Positions 9,046-12,742 of a stretch of DNA of 12,742 nucleotides are shown here, piece by piece. This stretch comes from Chitinophagaceae bacterium. Its GTDB lineage: Bacteria > Bacteroidota > Bacteroidia > Chitinophagales > Chitinophagaceae. A program made the translations under genes and the position numbers. Under the pieces are notes generated by a model that worked only from the letters and a program-made list of their open reading frames with translations, had not been told where the DNA came from and did no database searches. Location: positions 1-12,742 of the forward strand of contig JAGKWS010000109.1 of the NCBI GenBank assembly GCA_021151685.1, in the 5' to 3' direction. Numbering within the stretch: position 1 is the first letter of the stretch; each line of letters opens with the position of its first letter.

Positions 9046-9425
9046 AGTGTTCTTCTCTTTATATAATTACAATATTTTCCATACCTGGCTTTCACCAGAT
9101 TACAGAAAAATACCACAAGCGGCTATTTACCCCACAAGATAGCAGATTTTTGAGGGAAAATATAGGGAAAGACCGTGGTTTAATGGTGCGATTCTGTAAT
9201 TTACAGAGCTTGAAATATTATGACTTATTCTTCGGCCAAATCCAGACGGTATGGAGGCAAGGTGTTTTTCACTTATGTTAGTCATCTGAAACACTTATCC
9301 GCTGGGTCCCTGCTGTTCACAAATTATGCGGTAGACGACCCGACCAAGACGGAAAATATTTTCAACAATTCAATCATACTTAACTCATAAATTGTCATTA
9401 ATTAATTTATTAAACTATTTATAAA
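9046..9425. other. Divergent intergenic region between mod and the membrane-protein gene
   Basis: This 380-base AT-rich spacer must hold the promoters for the minus-strand operon and the plus-strand gene. I could not find a convincing Bacteroidota -33/-7 pair for either; the best mod candidate is TATCTTG (minus strand, near 9133-9139) without a matching -33. It contains a perfect 13-base palindrome (9194-9206) and a loose inverted repeat of GTGTTT (9262-9267) with AAACAC (9289-9294). It also holds a short plus-strand reading frame of 56 codons (9220-9390) without a ribosome binding site or recognisable motif. Confidence 0.6.
9194..9206. repeat. 13-base perfect palindrome, possible operator
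   Basis: CTGTAA-T-TTACAG is a perfect inverted repeat around a single central T, about 150 bases upstream of mod and 220 bases upstream of the plus-strand gene. TTACAG recurs once at 9100-9105. The form suits a dimeric regulator, but no regulator gene is visible in the window, so a control role is inference. Confidence 0.4.
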
Positions 9426-10292
9426 ATGGGAGATAATACTCAAGCGAAGCCTACTGAAGAGGAAATGAAAAAGGAAAAAGCAGAAAAATACTTGCAACAG
9501 CAGAAGGAAAATATTGCAAAATATAAAATTGGAGAGAGGGATTCTGGTGGCAATACAATAACTAAAATTTTTGGCAGAGGCGATGAATATGTTATTTATG
9601 AAATTGAAACAAAAGATTTAACCGATTCCTTAAAGGTATGGATAGAGACTAAAATTGAGGACAACAAGGAACCTATTGATAATTATAATAAAATAAGAGT
9701 TAAGTTCTCAGAAGTAAAAGGATTATTATATAAAGTGGTTGACAAGACTGCTACCAAATCCATAATTTCCCAAATAATAATTCACGCTATAAGGGGCAAC
9801 TTTGAAGAAGCAAACCAGCAATTCGCAAGCTTAATCGAAAAGATTAATGAAGAGTATCGAGAGCAATTTAAAAACAGAATGCGCTTATTGTTCTGTGCAT
9901 TAGGTCTAACCGTTGTTGCAGTTCTAATCGCCGTCTCGACATATTATAATGGATGTTACAAGAATTTTGAGCATTTACATAATTTGATTTATGTCCTTGC
10001 TGGAGGTTCAATCGGTGGTTTCTTTTCACTCTCGATAGGAGTTAATAAGTTAGTTTGTGAACAAGACGTTCAACCGTGGTTATATTATTGCTATGGACTT
10101 GAAAGAATTACAATTGCATTACTAGCATCGGTTATAATGTACTTTGCTATAAAATCTGACCTTGCGTTTGGAATATGTAAGAAAATGGACAGTCCTTTAA
10201 TTGGCTATGTGTTTTTTGGGATACTAGCTGGCTTTAGTGAGACCCTCGTGCCCAACTTGTTGGCAAATATTGAAAAAGAAAAGGGCAAGTGA
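9426..10292 (+). CDS. Uncharacterised membrane protein with charged cytosolic N-terminus and four predicted helices
   Basis: I do not recognise this 288-residue protein. Residues 1-35 are highly charged and probably coiled-coil, with no signal peptide. Residues 40-150 look like a soluble alpha/beta then helical domain. Hydrophobic segments follow at about 154-174, 187-206, 227-243 and 258-275. Between helices two and three lies a W/Y/C-rich loop (VQPWLYYCYGLER). The last helix runs into GFSETLVPNLLANIEKE, a short tail that looks conserved. The start ATG is preceded by an A/T-only leader and no Shine-Dalgarno, which is normal in Bacteroidota. A 60-base sample (9661-9720) has only 15 G+C, the lowest in the window. 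It lies between the restriction operon and the integrase, divergent from one and convergent with the other, so it is island cargo. It could be a membrane effector, an immunity or exclusion protein, or unrelated cargo. Confidence 0.8.
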   Translation: MGDNTQAKPTEEEMKKEKAEKYLQQQKENIAKYKIGERDSGGNTITKIFGRGDEYVIYEIETKDLTDSLKVWIETKIEDNKEPIDNYNKIRVKFSEVKGLLYKVVDKTATKSIISQIIIHAIRGNFEEANQQFASLIEKINEEYREQFKNRMRLLFCALGLTVVAVLIAVSTYYNGCYKNFEHLHNLIYVLAGGSIGGFFSLSIGVNKLVCEQDVQPWLYYCYGLERITIALLASVIMYFAIKSDLAFGICKKMDSPLIGYVFFGILAGFSETLVPNLLANIEKEKGK

Positions 10293-10336
10293 TATTCTAA
10301 GTCTCTTAGGATTGCCCGCTTAGCCCTGTAGATAGT

Positions 10337-10411
10337 GGCTCCCGCTGGCATATCTTATCTTCAGCTTAATCAGGGAGCCTACACAGGCAATATGCGCCGT
10401 CCGGCTTTTTT
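10337..10411. terminator. Inverted repeat and T-run between convergent genes, possible terminator
   Basis: GGCTCCC (10337-10343) pairs perfectly with GGGAGCC (10373-10379). Inside it, GCTG (10344-10347) can pair with CAGC (10362-10365), giving an interrupted stem of 11 pairs. A small GC element, GCCGTCCGGC, at 10396-10405 runs straight into six T residues (10406-10411). The site sits between the ends of the membrane-protein gene and the integrase gene, where transcription should stop. Neither stem is a classic terminator on its own, because the T-run follows the weaker one. Confidence 0.4.
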
Positions 10412-10420
10412 ATGGTCTGG

Positions 10421-11638
10421 CTATAGTTGCATCAGCTTTGAGTTGTATTCATCCAGCATATTGCTGGGCAGGCTTTTCAAATATACCTGCGTTGTCTTCA
10501 TGCTGGAATGTCCAAGCATGCTGCTAATAGCTGCAAGCGGTATTTCGTGCATCATGGCTTGCGTGGCAAACGAATGGCGGCATACATAGCTGGTCAGGTT
10601 CTGTTCTATGCCGCACAGCTTTGCCAAGTCTTTCAATTTCTTGTTGTATCGTTTCCTTGCCCACTCAATGTCCTTGTACTGGCCGGTCGGTGTTTCTCTT
10701 TTTATGATTGGGAATACATACTCGGTGTCCGGGTTCTTATCCATGTAGTAGGACAAGATTTCCTCCAGGCTCGGCGTGATTTTTATATCGTATATCTTGC
10801 TGGTCTTCTTTCGGCGGTAGGATATCCGGCCATTCTGGAGGTCTATCTTTTTCAGAAAAGCCATATCGGTATAGTTCATGCCATACATGATGTAGCTGCC
10901 AAGAAAATAGTTTCGGGTGTCAAAGCAGGGGTGGTCCGGCCAGAGGTCAAGTTCGATTATTCTCTTTAGAAGTTCCCAATCCAAAGCACGCTTTTCCGTT
11001 GGCACGGTCTTTATCTTGTATTCCGCAAACGGATAATGCTCCCTTTCTGCATAACCTGTTTGGATAGCTTTGTTGAATATCGCTTTTATCGTCCGCATAT
11101 AAACCGCGAGACCATTCGCAGAGTTTCCTTTGCTTCTATGGCTGTTTTCAAACTTCTGCAAGAAGGTGTAATTCATGAACGCAAAGGGTAAATCTTTGCC
11201 GTTGCAATATCCCCGCAAAACATCAACCACAATTTTATAAGAACGTGCTGTACCTATCCGGTTGGCCTTTTTTAACTCGGTCAGATATTGGTCGGCAAAT
11301 GAAAAGAAAGAAAGTGCAGCATTGGGCCTGTCTATCCTGTCTCGCAGGTCTGTGACGGAAAGTGCATTTAGCTTCCCATCCTCATGCAGTTTCATGATGA
11401 TGTCCATCGCCTCTGCTTTCTTTTTCTGGATCAGGTTATTGAGGCGGGAAACAGATTCACTACCCACATAAGACTTGCGGATGTTGCGGTTTTTGGCATC
11501 CCAATATTTTTCTTCAACGCTTATTCCAAGTGGTATGGATGTGGTGCGTTCGTTATGTCCCAGACGCATTACCAAGGGATAACTTCCATCTTTTTTAGCC
11601 CGGCGGGTATCAAGCGAAATAACGATGTTTGTATTCAT
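10421..11638 (-). CDS. int: Tyrosine recombinase (integrase), Bacteroidota/IntDOT-like type
   Basis: I take the ATG at 11638 (405 residues), because the longer frame to 11665 needs a GTG and the family normally begins near MNTNIVISLDTRRAKKDG. Residues 1-90 form an arm-DNA-binding domain and about 105-205 the SAM-like core-binding domain. The catalytic domain follows, with lysine in RRKKT (K277/K278), YVCRHSFA with R354, LGHSS with H377 and the nucleophile Y386 in TTQVYL. The usual first arginine is missing: the box reads YGMNYTDMAFL, with N255 in its place. IntDOT-type enzymes also lack it and use an upstream arginine; R242 is placed similarly. The histidine three before R354 is tyrosine (Y351). 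The gene lies 145 bases from a tRNA-Asn 3' half, so it very likely catalyses insertion of this island at that tRNA. Confidence 0.92.
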   Translation of the reverse strand: MNTNIVISLDTRRAKKDGSYPLVMRLGHNERTTSIPLGISVEEKYWDAKNRNIRKSYVGSESVSRLNNLIQKKKAEAMDIIMKLHEDGKLNALSVTDLRDRIDRPNAALSFFSFADQYLTELKKANRIGTARSYKIVVDVLRGYCNGKDLPFAFMNYTFLQKFENSHRSKGNSANGLAVYMRTIKAIFNKAIQTGYAEREHYPFAEYKIKTVPTEKRALDWELLKRIIELDLWPDHPCFDTRNYFLGSYIMYGMNYTDMAFLKKIDLQNGRISYRRKKTSKIYDIKITPSLEEILSYYMDKNPDTEYVFPIIKRETPTGQYKDIEWARKRYNKKLKDLAKLCGIEQNLTSYVCRHSFATQAMMHEIPLAAISSMLGHSSMKTTQVYLKSLPSNMLDEYNSKLMQL

Positions 11639-11658
11639 ACCCTGAAGGTAAGAAAAAA

Positions 11659-11680
11659 TTTGCACAGGATTTGCACAGGA
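11659..11680. repeat. Tandem 11-base repeat upstream of int
   Basis: TTTGCACAGGA occurs twice with no gap, at 11659-11669 and 11670-11680. It starts 20 bases upstream of the chosen integrase ATG and lies between that gene and the tRNA junction. Directly repeated short sites near att are typical binding sites for the arm-binding domain of tyrosine recombinases, or for a repressor of int. Which of these applies is inference. Confidence 0.5.
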
Positions 11681-11721
11681 ATATTGTGTCTTTTACCTTC
11701 TTTTTGATTTTGTGACATTCA

Positions 11722-11736
11722 TAAATCATTGATTTA
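11722..11736. repeat. 15-base perfect palindrome near the att junction
   Basis: TAAATCA-T-TGATTTA is a perfect inverted repeat around one central T, located between the tandem repeats and the tRNA junction. It could be an operator in the int promoter or a site for an accessory DNA-bending factor. AT-rich palindromes of this size also arise by chance. Confidence 0.35.
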
Positions 11737-11783
11737 CAATTCAAATGAAAATAAACAACTACAGATGAATACAAAAATCCAAG

Positions 11784-11827
11784 GACTGTTAATCATGGGG
11801 TCTCAGGTTCAAGTCCTGAAGGGGGAG
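11784..11827 (+). other. Attachment-site junction: 3' half of a tRNA-Asn gene
   Basis: Bases 11784-11825 are identical to 12701-12742 of the intact tRNA-Asn. The copy starts in the anticodon stem and runs through the anticodon loop, T arm and 3' acceptor strand to the discriminator G at 11827. No 5' half precedes it, and identity stops sharply at 11783. This is what remains at the distal end when an element integrates at a tRNA anticodon loop and restores the tRNA at its other end. Because the fragment reads left to right and keeps the natural terminator on its right, the island must lie to the left and the chromosome to the right. Confidence 0.85.
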
Positions 11828-11836
11828 CAAAAAATG

Positions 11837-11876
11837 AGCGGAGAAACAGAGCGAGAGCAGTTTCTCCGCTTTTTTT
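11837..11876 (+). terminator. Rho-independent terminator of the interrupted tRNA-Asn
   Basis: AGCGGAGAAAC (11837-11847) pairs perfectly with GTTTCTCCGCT (11860-11870) across a 12-base loop, and seven T residues follow (11870-11876). It starts nine bases after the tRNA 3' end, as expected for the original tRNA terminator. Its survival supports reading this side of the junction as native chromosome. Confidence 0.85.
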
Positions 11877-11981
11877 ATACTCAAATTGGTTAGAGTCCCG
11901 CATATGCGGGATTAATCATGAGGAGCTTGAACAACTCCAATTTTACAAAAGCCCAAACTCCTAACCGGCAGCAACTACAAC
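11877..11981. other. Spacer with a 16-base palindrome inside a tRNA-like relic
   Basis: TTGGTTAGAG (11886-11895) matches the D arm of the tRNA-Asn exactly, and TTAATCATG (11912-11920) matches its anticodon arm. Between them lies the perfect 16-base palindrome TCCCGCATATGCGGGA (11896-11911) in place of the native ten bases. No recognisable acceptor stem or T loop follows, so this is not a working tRNA. It may be a decayed tRNA copy or an old integration scar. The palindrome could also serve as a structure downstream of tdk, which ends at 11982 on the minus strand, but it has no T-run. Confidence 0.4.
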
Positions 11982-12542
11982 CTACTGATGGAAGCAAGAC
12001 CTACAGCGCGGCTCGTACAGGTTTTGCTCGCCAAGAAGAAATAGTTCTTGCTCCTGCGATTTCCGATAAGAAAAGTTCGCAGGGTTGCCGCATCGGGCAC
12101 AAATGGCATGCAATTTTGTCACATACTCAGCCTTGGCCATCAGAGCCGGCATAGGTCCAAAAGGCTTACCGGTAAAGTCCATATCCAGCCCGGCAATAAT
12201 CACTCTTACGCCTGCCAATGTAAGCCGTTCGGCTACATCACAGATGCTGTCATCAAAGAACTGAGCCTCGTCTATCCCCACAACATCCATCCCTACCGCC
12301 AGAGCAGGAATTGATGTTGTGCTTACCACCGGCACACATGCTATGCGTGTTGCATCGTGAGAGACGATATGCATAGCGTCGTACCGCGTATCTGTTTCGG
12401 GCTTAAAAATACCAGCCTGTTTTCCGGCTATCTGCACCCGTTTCAGTCTGCGTATCAGCTCTTCGCTTTTGCCAGAAAACATACTGCCGCATATCACCTC
12501 TATCCAACCGATTTTGTGTGCGTGGTGGGGTTCTAAAAACAT
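11982..12542 (-). CDS. tdk: Thymidine kinase, type II
   Basis: This 186-residue enzyme phosphorylates thymidine to dTMP with ATP in pyrimidine salvage in the cytosol. The P-loop is GSMFSGKS (19-26) and the Walker B-like segment IDEAQFF (90-96) has the catalytic E92. The four zinc cysteines of the lasso region are C148, C151, C180 and C183. A longer frame exists to a TTG at 12569, but the ATG at 12542 gives the usual family start (MFLEPH..., then WIEVICGSMFSGK), so I prefer it. It is a housekeeping gene and G+C-moderate, lies on the chromosomal side of the att junction, and is divergent from the tRNA-Asn. I found no clear promoter on its strand in the 128-base gap. Confidence 0.95.
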   Translation of the reverse strand: MFLEPHHAHKIGWIEVICGSMFSGKSEELIRRLKRVQIAGKQAGIFKPETDTRYDAMHIVSHDATRIACVPVVSTTSIPALAVGMDVVGIDEAQFFDDSICDVAERLTLAGVRVIIAGLDMDFTGKPFGPMPALMAKAEYVTKLHAICARCGNPANFSYRKSQEQELFLLGEQNLYEPRCRSCFHQ

Positions 12543-12621
12543 ACCTATCGTAAGAAAATGAGCCTGCAAGATATCTAATCGACCTAAGTTGAAAAAACGA
12601 TAAAAAACCTTTCACCTAAAT

Positions 12622-12652
12622 TTTGAAAGATCAAATCAGTATGTATCTTTGC
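12622..12652 (+). promoter_or_regulatory. Bacteroidota sigma-type promoter of tRNA-Asn
   Basis: TTTG at 12622-12625 is followed after 18 bases by TATCTTTGC at 12644-12652. This matches the Bacteroidota housekeeping consensus (TTTG about 19 bases from TAnnTTTG). It lies just upstream of the tRNA at 12671, so transcription would begin around 12658-12660 with a short leader. It is the best-formed promoter in the window and the strongest phylum marker. Confidence 0.8.
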
Positions 12653-12670
12653 ACTCCCAAACGGGGAAAT

Positions 12671-12742
12671 TCCTCCTTAGCTCAGTTGGTTAGAGCACAT
12701 GACTGTTAATCATGGGGTCTCAGGTTCAAGTCCTGAAGGGGG
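12671..12742 (+). tRNA. tRNA-Asn (GTT), last bases outside window
   Basis: The cloverleaf is complete except for the last two bases. The acceptor strand TCCTCCT is at 12671-12677 and the D stem GCTC/GAGC at 12680-12683 and 12693-12696. The anticodon stem CATGA/TCATG encloses loop CTGTTAA with anticodon GTT (12705-12707). The T stem is TCAGG/CCTGA with loop TTCAAGT. The 3' acceptor strand AGGGG(G) runs to the edge. From the identical 3' half at 11784-11827, the end should be at 12744, with no encoded CCA. It is a second tRNA-Asn copy, not the partner half of the junction at 11784. Confidence 0.95.

Noticed and set aside
11982..12569. Longer 195-residue thymidine kinase start
   Set aside because: It would use a TTG codon. 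The ATG at 12542 gives the usual N-terminus and is preceded by an AGG-containing stretch.
11784..12742. Reading 11784 and 12701 as the two att repeats of a small element carrying tdk
   Set aside because: The order of 3' half then intact tRNA is opposite to what insertion at a tRNA 3' end gives, no recombinase lies between them, and tdk is a housekeeping gene.
1..12742. CRISPR array, insertion sequence transposase, rRNA or retron
   Set aside because: No regularly spaced repeats, transposase motifs, rRNA segments or reverse transcriptase motifs were seen on either strand.

Overview
The window looks like the right-hand part of a mobile defence island in a member of the Bacteroidota, inserted at a tRNA-Asn gene. 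The phylum call rests on three things. The tRNA-Asn promoter carries the Bacteroidota -33/-7 pattern (TTTG, 18 bases, TATCTTTGC). The tyrosine recombinase is of the Bacteroidota/IntDOT type. The ribosome binding sites are mostly weak and A/T-rich. A chitinophaga-like lineage would fit the thymidine kinase, but I cannot prove it.

Layout, left to right. From 9045 down to the left edge, a tightly packed minus-strand operon reads: a type III DNA methyltransferase (Mod, 7132-9045), a type III restriction helicase/nuclease (Res, 3991-7128), an OLD-family ATPase with a TOPRIM nuclease domain (2188-3966), and an SNF2-type helicase with a PLD-like N-terminus (1-2183, cut by the window edge). The gaps are 3, 24 and 4 bases. 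Upstream of mod is a 380-base divergent spacer with a perfect 13-base palindrome. It is followed on the plus strand by an AT-rich gene for a four-helix membrane protein I do not recognise (9426-10292). Convergent to it is the tyrosine recombinase (10421-11638, minus).

Just upstream of the recombinase are a tandem 11-base repeat, a 15-base palindrome and then the 3' half of a tRNA-Asn gene (11784-11827), still followed by its rho-independent terminator. This is the chromosomal junction of the island; the partner junction with the 5' half of that tRNA should lie to the left, outside the window. The flank to the right holds thymidine kinase (tdk, minus) and a second, promoter-bearing tRNA-Asn gene running off the right edge.

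How the genes may work together: Mod and Res keep all catalytic motifs, so a working type III restriction-modification pair is likely. The OLD nuclease and second helicase are translationally linked to it, so the whole may act as one composite anti-phage or anti-plasmid system. Base composition is mosaic. The OLD gene, the middle of mod and the membrane-protein gene are clearly AT-richer than the rest of res, the SNF2 gene and the ends of mod. This suggests cassette exchange within the island. The composite operon and the orphan membrane protein are the parts most worth following up.
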